Positions 45,896 to 56,827 of a stretch of DNA of 64,000 bases are shown here, one piece after another. The stretch comes from Prionace glauca (Eukaryota; Chordata; Chondrichthyes; Carcharhiniformes; Carcharhinidae), in contig CM075724.1 of the NCBI GenBank assembly GCA_037974335.1, positions 71,666,850 through 71,730,849 on the forward strand, read 5' to 3'. Under the pieces are notes generated by a model. That model worked only from the letters and a program-made list of their open reading frames with translations, was not told the DNA's origin and ran no database searches. Numbering within the stretch: the first letter of the stretch is position 1; each line of letters begins with the position of its first letter. A program made the translations under genes and the position numbers.

Positions 45896-46210
45896 CGTGT
45901 ACAATAAGCTCAGTCCCACTGCCATTGGAGATTGATCCACGTTCAACGCTGCAATAATAGACATCAGAGTCCTGCAAACTCGCATTCAGAAGGTGCAATT
46001 CGGAAAATCCTTCATCGTGAATCAGGTCCATTTTGCTTTTCTTGGTAGCCGGATCCAACATCGTGTTTTGGCCGTCTTTCCACCAAGAAGCAAGCATTAT
46101 TGCTTTGTGAACGAAAAGCGACACAGAACAGTTCATGGTAATATTTGCACCTTTTATCCGAGTCGCACGTTTAGGCATCTGAACCACCCAGAGATCGGCC
46201 TTGAGCGTAG
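45896..46210 (-). CDS. Immunoglobulin V-type exon of gene 2 (NKp30/XMIV-like)
   Basis: A 315-nt phase 1-1 exon, acceptor tgatttctgacag, donor cacg|gtgagt. It begins TLKADLWVVQMPKRATRIKG and ends SNGSGTELIVHG. V marks are NITMNC (first Cys), LASWWKDG (Trp), LHLLNAS, and DSDVYYC (second Cys). The end GSGTELIVHG is a J-like strand encoded in the same exon, so no rearrangement is needed. LWV-x-Q at the start and N-G-S-G-T-x-L at the end resemble human NKp30 (LWVSQ, NGTRLVV) from memory. The leader exon lies upstream at higher coordinates and was not found. The domain is intact. Confidence 0.9.
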
Positions 46211-47164
46211 CTGTCAGAAATCAACACCAACCAGATTATGGGCAGAGGTAATGGTAGCCATGCTTTCAAATATAATGAAACAAAAAAGGTAATAAACAAT
46301 ACACTATAATACCTTCGCTATTTAATCAAACCATGATAAAAAAAATACACCTGTCTAAATAACGCCCAGCGCCAAGAGGTAATGCAACACGTGGAATGCA
46401 GACATTCTGCGCAAAGACGACGAATCTATTCTGAAAGTCAGCGAGAACACTGACGGGTGCGAGAAAAGGAGAGATTTGAAGAGAAACAGACGTTAGATGT
46501 GTTGTAAGATCAAGCAGCGGAGGATGACAGAAGCTACAATATCAATGTACTTGTTTTGCCTTAACGTCAGAGCTGAGATCACAACGTGGTAGTTGAAACC
46601 ACACATACAAATGTTTTTCGAGAGAATATGGAACATTTCTGTAAGACATGAAAGTTTCCGTGTTGGTGCAGACTTTATCTAATTAAAGACGTGACCTAAT
46701 GTTTACAAGTACCATTGTGCGGCCAATACTGTCCGGTTCTATTTTCAGCATCTTCAGTTCAATTTCTTGGGGCCAATGCGTCAGTCAGCGAAGCGGCCGT
46801 GGCCTTGGTGCTGTTTATCAGCATGTCCTTTTGTATAAATTCCAACCTGAAAACAACACTTCAAATGGGACGCAGTGAAGTTGATAGCCCTTTCGGACAT
46901 TAAAAAGATAGAAATGATAGAATTGTACCTCAGTCCGAATTAATTTCCACTGTCCTAAAAAAAACTTTAGAAAGCATGTGTTTTTTCCTTGGCAAAATGG
47001 ATTTTAATTTATATCCAAAGGATAACGAATTCGGTTTGGTTTATATAGTTGCTGATCCCGCATTGCAGCCTTTGTTTGAAACGCTGCTGGCGTTCACTGC
47101 TACTGTTGATGTTGCGGCTGAAAAGATGGTTTACGGGATTCAGGCGTCGCACGTTAGGCTAACG
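46211..47164. other. No recognised feature; expected side of the gene 2 leader exon
   Basis: I searched the minus strand for an ATG, hydrophobic stretch and donor and did not find a convincing one. The 47,100-47,164 part looks like the very end of an old LINE tail. Confidence 0.35.
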
Positions 47165-47560
47165 TTTATTATCCATCACGATTTGCCTTTGAGGAAGTGG
47201 TAATAAGCAGCCTTCTTGAACCGCTGCATTCTCAGGTGTGTGTACATCTTCAGTGCTGTTAGGGGATTAATTCCTAGATTTGGACACGGGTGACTGTGAA
47301 GGAATGGTGATAAATTTCCAGGTCAGGATGGCGAATGACTTTGGAGGAAAAAACATGCAGTGGTGTTCTCAAGTATCTGCTACCCTTGTCCTTCTAGGTG
47401 ATAAAGGTCGCAGTTTCTTTTTATTCATCTGACATGGGCTTCTCTGGCTATGATGTGGAGATGCCGGCGTTGGACTGGGGTGAGCAGAATAAGCAATCTG
47501 TGCTAGCCCACATTTATTGTCGATCCTGGTTGCCCGCAGGCAGTTGAGAGTTACACAAGA
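47165..47560 (-). repeat. Mosaic flank, inverted partner of 21,013-21,393
   Basis: On the minus strand it reads the same order of old LINE tail, Penelope-type end (gccggcgttggactgg on plus) and LINE tail as at 21,013-21,393, next to the related CR1. Confidence 0.75.
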
Positions 47561-47561
47561 A

Positions 47562-50500
47562 AATAAGAACATAAGAAATAGCAGCAGGAGTAGGCCATCT
47601 AGCCCTTCGAACATGCCCCACCATTCAATAAGTGATGGCTGATCTGAAGTGGATCAGTTCCATTTTCCCGCTTTCTCCCCATAACCCTTAATTCCCTTGA
47701 CCATCAGCAATCTATCTCCCCGTGACTGAAATATATCCAACGCGGTAGCCTCCATCACTTCAATGGGCAGAGAATTCTAGAGATTCACCACCCTTTGAGT
47801 GAAGAAGTTCCTCTTCAACTCCGATCTAAACTGCGCTACCCCCCCCCCCCCACTTATTTTGAGGCTGTGCCCTCTAATTCTGTTTCCCTTTCTAAGTGGA
47901 AAGAATCTCTCTACCTCTAACCTATCTAATCCCTTCATTATCTTGTAAGTCTCTGTAAATACCCCCTCAGCCTTCTAAACTCTAACGAGTACAGGCTCGG
48001 TCTATTTAATCTCTCCTCATAAGCTGACCCCCTCAGCTCCTGTATCGGCATAGTGAACCTTCTCTGTACTCCCTCCAGGGCCAATATATCCTTTCGCAAA
48101 TAAGGGGACCAAAACTGCACACAGTACTCCAGTTGCGGCCTCACCTGTGCCTTGTACAGTCGCAGGAAGATCTTCCTGCTTTTATATTCCATCCCCCTCG
48201 CTATAAAGACAAACATTCTATTCATGTTCTTGATCACCTGCTGCACCTGCAGACTGAGTTTTGCGATTCATGCAGACGGAACCCCAGTTCCCTCTGCACA
48301 GTCGCATGCTGTAGCTTTTCACCCTTTAAATAAAATTGCCTCCTACTATTATTTCTACCAAAGTGGATAACATCACAGTTGCTAACGTTATACTCCATCT
48401 GCCAGGTCCTCGCCCACTCACTCAGCCTTTCCAGGTCTCTCTGCAGACTTTCTGCCCTCTCCACGCAATTTGTTTTTCCGCTGATCTTCGTGTCATCAGC
48501 AAATTTTGTTACTCTATACTCAGCCCCCTCCTCCAGATCGTCTGTATATATGGTAAACAGTTGAGACCCCTGCACCGATCCCCGCGGCACTCCAAGAGTC
48601 ATCAACTGCCGACCAGAATAGCATCCTTTGATTCCAACTCTCTGTTTCCTGTTGGATAACCAGCCCTCTATCGACGCTAACACTTTACCCCAACTCTGTG
48701 TACCCTAACCGTACGCAGCAACCTTTTGTGAAGCATCTTATCGAACGCCTTCTGGAAATCTAAAAACACCACATCCACCGGTTCCCCTCTGTCTACCGCA
48801 CTAGTCATAACCTCATAGAAAACCAGTAAATTTGTTAAACACGATTCCCCTTCATGAATCCATGCTGTGTCTTCTTGATCAAACCGTTCTTTTCTAGGTG
48901 TCCTGCTGTTTCTTCTTTGATGTTGGATTCTAGCATTTTTCCAACTACAGATGTTAAGCTAACAAGCCTATAATTCCCTGGCTTTTGTCTGCTACCTTTT
49001 CTAAACAGTGGTGTAACAAAAGCAGTTCTCCAATCCTCTGGCACTTCCCCAGAGTCCAGTGAATTTTGATAAATAATAACTAAGGCATCCGCTATTACTT
49101 CTACCATCTCTTTCAGAACCAAGGATGCATTCCATTCAGTCCTGGGGACTTGTCTACCGTCAGTCCCATTAGTCTACCAAGCACTACCTCTCTAGTAACA
49201 TTAATTGTGTTAAGGACCTCATCTCGCTCTATCTTTAGTATTCGGTAAGCTATTTGTGTCCTCCTCTGTGAAGACTGACACAAAAAACTTATTCAAACTC
49301 TCAGCCATTTCCGCGTAACTCATCGTTAAATCCCTCCCCTCGTTGTCCAAGGGTCCAACAAATATTCTAAACAGCCTCTTTTTCTTTATATATTTGTAAA
49401 AACTCTTACTATCATTTTTTAAATTCAGAGATAGTTTAGCTTCATACCCTATCTTTCCTTTCTTTATCGCTTTCTTAGTCATTCTTTGTTGTTTTTTTAA
49501 CGCTTTCCCAATCTTCAAATTCCCCACTATTTTTAACCGCTCTGTACGCATCAACTTTTAATTTAATACTCTCCTTCATTTCCTTCCATAACTCGGGCTG
49601 GTTATCCCTTTTCTTACAGTCCTTCTTTACCATCGGATTATATTTCTGTTGATTACTGAGAAAGATCTCCTTAAAAAGCTTCCACTGTTCCTCAGCTGTC
49701 CTACCAACCAATCTGCGCCCCCAATCTGCATCAGCCGATCCTGTCCTCATCTTATCATTGTCCCCTCTGTTCAAGCAGAGGACACTGGTTTGGGACCCTA
49801 CTTTCTCACCCTCCATCTGCATCAGAAATTCAACCATATTATGATCACTCGTCCCAACAGATCCCTCACAAGAAGATCCCTAATTCTATCTGCCTCGTTA
49901 CACAGTACCAGATCTAAGATAACTCACTCCCTCGTACGTTCTGTAACATACTGTTGAACAAAGAACACAGAACATTACAGCGCAGAACAGGCCCTTCGGC
50001 ACACGATGTTGCACCGACCAATTAAGAGAAAAGCACTGACCCTCTAACTTAAACCAATCCCTTTCCATCCATAAACCTATCCACGGACCTCTTAAACGCC
50101 CCCAAACTAGGCGCATCTACAACTGCAGCAGGCAGGGCATTCCATTCCTCCACCACCCACTGGGTAAAGAACCTACCTCTGACATCCGTCCCATAACTAC
50201 CACCCCTTAATTTAAAGCTATGCCCCCTCGTGCTAGCTTTCTCCGTCCGAGGAAAAAGGCTATCACAGTCCACCCTATCTAAACCTCTAATCATCTAGTA
50301 AGTTTCAATAAGGTCTCCTCTTAGCCGCCTTCTTTCCAACGAAAACAACCCCAAATCTCTCAGTCTCTCCTCATAGGACCTTCCCTCCATACCAGGCAAT
50401 ATCCTGGCAAACCTCCTCTGCACCCTCTCCAATGCCTCCACATCCTTCCTATAATGTGGGGACCAGGACTGTACACAATACTCCAAGTGCGGCCGCACCA

Positions 50501-53500
50501 GAGTTTTCTACAGTTACAACATGATGTTGCGGCTCCTAAATTCAATCCCCCTACCAATAAACGCCAAGACACCGTATGCCTTCCTAACAACCTTATCGAC
50601 TTGATTTCCAACTTGCAGGGACCTATGCACATATACACCTAGATCCCTCTGATCGTCAACACTATTCAGAGTCCTACCCTAATGGTAGGACATCTGTTAT
50701 TCCTGCCAAAGTGAATTACCTCACACTTATCTGTTATAACATCTGTTATTCCTGCCAAAGTGAATTACCTCACACTTTTCCGCATTAAACTCCATCCGCC
50801 GCCACCTCTCGGCCCAGCTCTGCAACTTGTCCAAGTTTCTCTGTAAACTATGAGACCCCTCTTCACTATCTACCACTCCTCCGACTTTGGTGTCATCAGC
50901 AAATTTACTAATCCAACCTTCTATACCCTCATCCAGAGCATTTATAAAAATTACAAACAGCAGTGGCCCCAAAACAGATCCCTGAGGCACACCACTTGTA
51001 ACCGAACTCCATGACGAATACGTTCCATCAACCCTCTGTCTCCTATCAGCTAGCCAATTCCTGATCCAATTAACTAAATCAACCTCAATCCCATACATCT
51101 GCATTTTCTGCAGAAGCCTTCCATGGTGGACCTTATCAAACACCTTACTAAAGTCCATATATACCACGTCAACTGCCTTACCCCCATCCACCTCTTTGGT
51201 CACTTATTCAAAAAACTCAATAAGGTTAGTAAGGCACGACCTACCCTTCACAAAACCGTGCTGACTATCTCCAATCAATTCATTACTCTCTAAATAGTTA
51301 TAAATCCTATCCCTAATAATTTTTTCTAATACATTGCCCACAACAGAAGTAAGACTCACCGGTCTATAATTCCCGGGGAAGTCTCTATTCCCCTTCTTAA
51401 ACAATGGGGCAACATTCGCTATCCTCCAGTCTTCTGGCACTATACCTGTGACCAACGACGACCTGAAGATCAGAGCCAGAGGCTCTGCAATTCCCTCCCT
51501 TGCCTCCCAGAGAATCCTTGGGTAAATCCCGTCCGGCCCAGGGGACTTATCTATTTTCAAACCCTCAAGGATATCTAGCACATCCTCCTTATCTACTGTA
51601 ATACTATCCAGTTTACAACCCTGTAACCCAGTGTTCTCCACAACTACATTTATGTCTCCCTGCGTGAATACCGAAGAGAAATATTTGTTCAGTGCCTCTC
51701 CAATCTCTTCCGGTTCCACACATAACTTCCCACTGCTGTCTCTGGCTGGCCCTAATCTTGCCCTAATCAATCTTCTATTCTTAACGTATCTAAAGAAAGC
51801 CTTAGGATTCTCCTTAATCCTATCAGCCAAAGTCTTCTCGTGCCCTCTTTTATCTCTTCTTAACTCCCTCTTTAACTCCCTTCTGATTAATCTATAGCTT
51901 TCCTGTGCACTACCTGAGCCCTCAAGCCTCATCCTGACATAAGCCTACTTTTTCTTTTTAACCAGCGAATCAACTTTTTTAGTGCACCCTCGCTCGATCA
52001 TTTCCTCCTTGCCTGACAGGGACATACTTATCAAGGACTCGCAGTAGCTGTTCCTTGAATAAACTCCACATTTCGGATGTTCCAAGATCCTGTAGTTTCC
52101 TAGTCCAACCTATGCTCCCTAATTCTCTCCTAATAGCCTCATAATTACCCTTACCCCAGCTATAACTGCCGCCCCGAGGTTCATGCCTATCCCTTTCCAT
52201 CACTAAGGTGAATGTAACCGAATTGTGGTCACTATCACCAAAATGTTCATCAACTTCCAAGTCTAACACCTGGTCTGGCTCATTTCCCAGCACCAAATCC
52301 AATATAGTCTCACCTCTAGTTGGCCTATCTACATACTGAGTCAAAAAACCTTCCTGCAGGAGTTGTGTAAAAACTGACCCCTCTAACGAGCTAGAGCTAT
52401 AGCTATTCCAATCAATATTAGTAAAGTTAAAGTCTCCCATAACAATTACCCTATTACTTTCAGTCCAGTCCAGGATCGTCTCTGCAATCCTTTCCTCTAC
52501 CTTTCTAGGACTTTTAGGAGGTCTATAAAAGACTCCCAACAGGGTGACCTCTCCTCTCCTATTTCTAATCTCAGCCCAAACTACCTCAACAGACAAGTCC
52601 CCATCAAACTTATTTTCTTTCACTGTGATACAGTCCTTGACTAATAATGCTACTCCTGCCCCACTTCTACCTCCTTCTCTACTCCGACTGAAGCATTTGA
52701 ACCCCGGAACCTGCAACAACCATTCCTGTCCCTAATGTTGAAGGACATTTTAACTTCCAAGAACTCTTCCTCAATCCCACCGCGTACGACTTGAGTCAAT
52801 CAATCCATATGCAGATTAAAATCCCCCATAATTATCGCCACTCTGTTTTTGCACACATCAATTATTTGCTTGTTTATAGCCCGCCCCACCTCAAAATTAT
52901 TATTTGGGGGCTATACACCACGCCCACCTGTGACTTTCTCCCCTTACTATTTATTATCTCCACCCACAACGATTCCACGTTTTGCTCTTTGGACCCTATA
53001 TCTTCTCTTACTACTGCCTTGATATTATACTTTATTATCAGAACTACCCCATCTCCTTTTTCCTCCTGTCTATCCGTCCTAAACGCCTGATACCCCTGGA
53101 TAGTCAGTTCCCAATCCCGGTCACCCTGCAACCATGCTTCGGTATTGGCCACTAGATCATACTCATTTGTGCTGATTTGTGCCATCAGCTCATTCACTTT
53201 GTTTCGAATACTTCGTGCATTCAGGCAAAGTATCTCTATACCAACCTTTATCTGGACCTTATTTGTAGTAACGTTACAAACTTCTCCCGTACCCTCTTCT
53301 CCTTTAGTTCGTGGAACATGTTCAACATTAGTCTGCACTCGTGCCCTCTCCTTTAGGTTTTTTTTAATTTCCCCTACCCCTTCACCACCTTCCCCCCTCC
53401 CCCCAACACTAATTAGTTTAAAACCCTATCTCCAGCTCCAGTTACACGAATTGCCAGGACTCTGGTCCCAGCACAATTGAGACGAAAACCTTCCCATCTG

Positions 53501-53885
53501 AAAAGGTCCCATCTGCCCCAATGCTAGTGCCAACGCCCAATAAATTCGAACCCATTCCTTGCACACGAATCCTTGAGCCACGCATTCACTTCCTTAATCC
53601 TATTTACCCGACGCCAATTTGCGCGTGGTTTAGGTAGTAATCCAGAGATAAGTACCTTGTTGGTTCTGCTTTTTAATTTGGTTCCCAGCTTCTCATACTC
53701 CCTCTGCAGCTCCTTAGTTCGTATTTTGATTATGTCATTGGCAACTACATGAACCACGACAACTGGATACTTACCCTCCCACTCCACGTTTTTTTTCAGC
53801 CCAGATGAGATATCGTGTACCCGAGCACCAGGCAGGCAACACAACCTTCGGGATTCTTTATCCTTGTCACAAAGGACAGTGTCCC
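47562..53885 (-). mobile_element. Element D-prime: A/D-type CR1 split by a family-B copy
   Basis: The 3' part (47,562-49,952) holds the C-terminal region, reverse transcriptase pieces ([30 protein letters not shown]) and the linker. The 5' part (52,736-53,885) holds the endonuclease start (CLNARSIRNKVNELMAQIST) and an ORF1 esterase piece (MCCLPGARVHDISSG, VVANDIIK). Frames are broken in several places. The two parts are separated by the B copy with tgttgaa repeated at the junctions. It is truncated inside ORF1 at the 5' end. Confidence 0.82.
49953..52735 (-). mobile_element. Family-B CR1 inserted in element D-prime
   Basis: 5'-truncated in the endonuclease (MLQVPGFKCFSRSREGGR). It runs through VVWAEIRNRRGEVTLLGVFY, MGDFNFTNIDW and FGDSDHNSVTFTLV (the S-D-H block intact), the linker, [41 protein letters not shown] and [10 protein letters not shown], to the 3' end. 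Four breaks divide it into five frames. A 38-bp tandem duplication at 50,691-50,728 and 50,740-50,777 is one of them. The flanking tgttgaa is a likely 7-bp target duplication. Confidence 0.87.
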
Positions 53886-54807
53886 ATTGCTGTGGCTCTG
53901 GATTAATTACTGTTGTCTGCGTGAATGTATGTTTTGTTTTGTAGTTTCCTGCATTCTTAATGTTAGAAAGCCATGACGCAAAATTGGGTCCTTCTAAAAA
54001 AAAATCAAATTGAATCCAAATTCATGGTCCACACAAGAAAAACATGCATGACTGAAGCTGGAAAGAAAAGACATTGCAGCTGACCTTAGGCTTGATCTGA
54101 CGCTTGATCTTGGCTGAAAGATAGAGACGTTGTGGACGGTGTAGATCTGCTTGTGATTGAGGCGTTAATGCGGGCAAATTTTTTCGACTGGCGTCGAAGT
54201 CATGCTACTAATGAAAGACTGTTATTCTGCTGAATACTTGTTACTGTTGGTGACAGATCAACCTTTGCTGGTGAGTGTATTATTGATTACGTATTGGAGT
54301 TCTTAACGCTACTGGTCACGATATGATTGTGGCTGAGACTGAAGACAGATGGATAGAACTCAGGTATTGCGCTTGGAACTGAACATTGCTGGAGTTTTAC
54401 TCAGTATAATTACAATTTTGCTTTTGCAATGATGCTTGCGGTTAACTTTTGTTGGATGTAATATTTTAGGTGACTGGTTGATGCAGCTGCGGTGGCATAA
54501 TTGCAATGTCCATGGATTAGTAAACCAGATTTCCCTGGATAATGCTCCGGGGACCAGATTTCGAAATCCATCACGGTTTATTGAGAAATTTGAATTCAAG
54601 AATAATCATGACCATGAGACCGTTGTCGACAAATGGAAATCTGTCACTCTTTCCTGGTTTGCAAGTGACTACAGACCCAGGCAATGTGGCTGACTTGTAA
54701 ATGCTCACAGAAATGGCCTGGCAACCACACAGTTGAAGGGCAACTAGGGAGTCAGCAGCGTTCACACCTCCGCAACGAATGGGAACTGCTGGTTGCTAAC
54801 TAAAGCT
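53886..54807. other. No recognised feature
   Basis: No supported exon or repeat. Short frames on both strands lack features. Confidence 0.4.
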
Positions 54808-55142
54808 TGACGGTAGCACAGTGGTTAGTACTGCTGCTTCACAGCTCCAGGGTCCTGGGTTCGATTCCCGGCTCGGGTCACTGCCTGTGTGGAGTTTGCA
54901 CATTCTCCTCGTGTCTGCGTGGGTTTTCTCCGGGTGCTCCGGTTTCCTCCCACAGTCCAAAGAAGTGCGGGTTAGGTTCATTGGCTATGCTAAAATTGCC
55001 CCTTAGTATCCTGGGATGTGTAGGTTAGAGGAATTAGCAGGTAAAATGTGTAGGGATATGGGGATAGGGTCTGGGTGGGATTGTGTTCAGTGCAGACTCG
55101 ATGGGCCGAAGGGCCTGTTTCTGCACTGTAGGGTTCTATGCT
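54808..55142 (+). repeat. tRNA-headed SINE, well preserved
   Basis: Plus-strand copy of the 3,150-3,495 SINE: ggtagcacagtggttag head, ggttcgattcccg B box, SINE core, and a tail gggccgaagggcctgtttct that ends in gggttctatgctatg. Confidence 0.9.
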
Positions 55143-55374
55143 ATGATATTTGTGCGGGTGAGTGTTTGAGAATGATGGTTAGGAGATGCTGAAGCATGAA
55201 TGTACTAAGAATGGGAAATGGCAAAAAAAATGAAAAAGTTATAGCATAAACATAAAATCAGGGAATGAATTTATGGGACAGCTATACTAATTAATATATA
55301 TGTTTAGTATTACTAAAACGATTAATCAGCACATTCATAAGAACACTAAATGTAAAGGGAAACCAATTAAAAAA

Positions 55375-56727
55375 CATAGAAATTAGATTCAGGAGTAGGT
55401 TATTCGGTCATTCGAGCCTGCTCCACCATTCATTTTGATCATCGCTGATAATCGATTTAAATATCACTTGATCCCCGTAGCCCCAAGAGCTCTATCTAAT
55501 TTCTTCTTGAAATAAGACAATGTTTCGGTCTCAATTAATTTCTGTGGTAATGAATTCCACAGAATCAACACACTCGAGGTAAAGAAATTTCTTCTCACCT
55601 CAGTTCTAAAAGGTTTACTCCTTATTCTCAAGCTATTACCCCGAGTTCTGGACCCCCCCTCTCCCCACCATCACCACAGGGAACATTCGTTCTGTATCTA
55701 CCTTGTCAAACCATGCTAGATTTTTTAAAGTTTCAATGCATTCTCCTCTCGCTCTTTTAAACTCAAGTGAAAAAAATCCTAACATCTTCGTCTCCCATCA
55801 AATGACGGACCTGCCAACCCAGGAATCAGCCTGGTAAACCTTTGCTGTACTCCATCTATAGCCAACCTTTTTCAGCTAAGGACATCAAAACGGCACACAA
55901 TACTCAGGTGTGGCTTCACCAAAGTCCTTTAAAATTGCAACAAAACATATTTATCCCTATACTCAAATCCTCTCGCTATGAATTTCCTGCCCAACAAAAT
56001 TTGCCTTCTTTAATGTTTGCTGTGCCTGTGTGCTTCTTTTCAGCGACTTATGCACGAGGACACCAAGCCTTGCTGAGTATCCAGCTGTCTCAGTTTATAC
56101 CCTTTCAAATAATAATTTGTCTTCCTGTTATTGCTTCCAAAGTGGATAATCTCATATCAATCTACATTACACATATGCCCACATACTCAGCCTACCCAAA
56201 TTTCACTGAAACATCACGGCATCCACCTCACAGTTCACCCTCCCACCCAACTTTGTTTTATTTTCAAATTTGGAGATAATACATTCAGTTTCCCTTCCAA
56301 ATCATGAATATATAACGTTAACCGTTGGGACCTGAGCACAGTTGCCTGCAGAAGCTCACTAGTTACTGACTGCAAATCAGAAAAATACCCATTTATGTCA
56401 ACTCACTGCTTCCTATGTACTAACCATCTTTCTATCCATCTCAAGTCATTACCTGCAATCCCATGTGTTTTAACTTTACATAGTAGTTTGTTATGTGAGA
56501 CCTTGTTAAAAGCCTTCTGAAAGTCGAAATAAGCCAGATCTACTGACTCCCTTTGGCCAACTCTGCTAGTTGCATCCTCATAGAATTTCAATAGATTCGT
56601 CAAGCCTGAATTCCTTTCTGCAAATTTATGCTGATTTCGTTTGATTATACCACTCACTGCCTTCCAAATGCTGAGTGATGAAATCTTTGATAATGAAATC
56701 CAGCAATGTCCCAGTACAGACATTAAC
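55375..56727 (-). mobile_element. Old CR1, 3' part
   Basis: On the minus strand the reverse transcriptase A motif is readable (YFDFQKAFNKVSHNKLLCKV), preceded by FAERNSGLTNLLKFYEDAT. The C-terminal region is diverged. The other half of the same element is at 61,063-61,780; the family-A CR1 sits between. Confidence 0.75.
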
Positions 56728-56827
56728 ATAAGAACATAAGAACATAAGAAATAGGAGCAGGAGTAGGCCATCTGGCCCTTCGAGCCTGCCCCGCCATTCA
56801 ATAAGATCATGGCTGATCTGTCGTGAC

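Noticed and set aside
45860-45900. Possible recombination signal after the V exon of gene 2
   Set aside because: The J-like end is followed directly by a splice donor and I see no heptamer-nonamer pair, so rearrangement is not supported.
46715-47203. Short frames upstream of the V exon as leader candidates
   Set aside because: They lie on plus or lack a hydrophobic stretch followed by a phase-1 donor on minus.
54808-54870. tRNA gene
   Set aside because: The A and B boxes belong to the head of a SINE with a core and a LINE-like tail; no full cloverleaf was seen.
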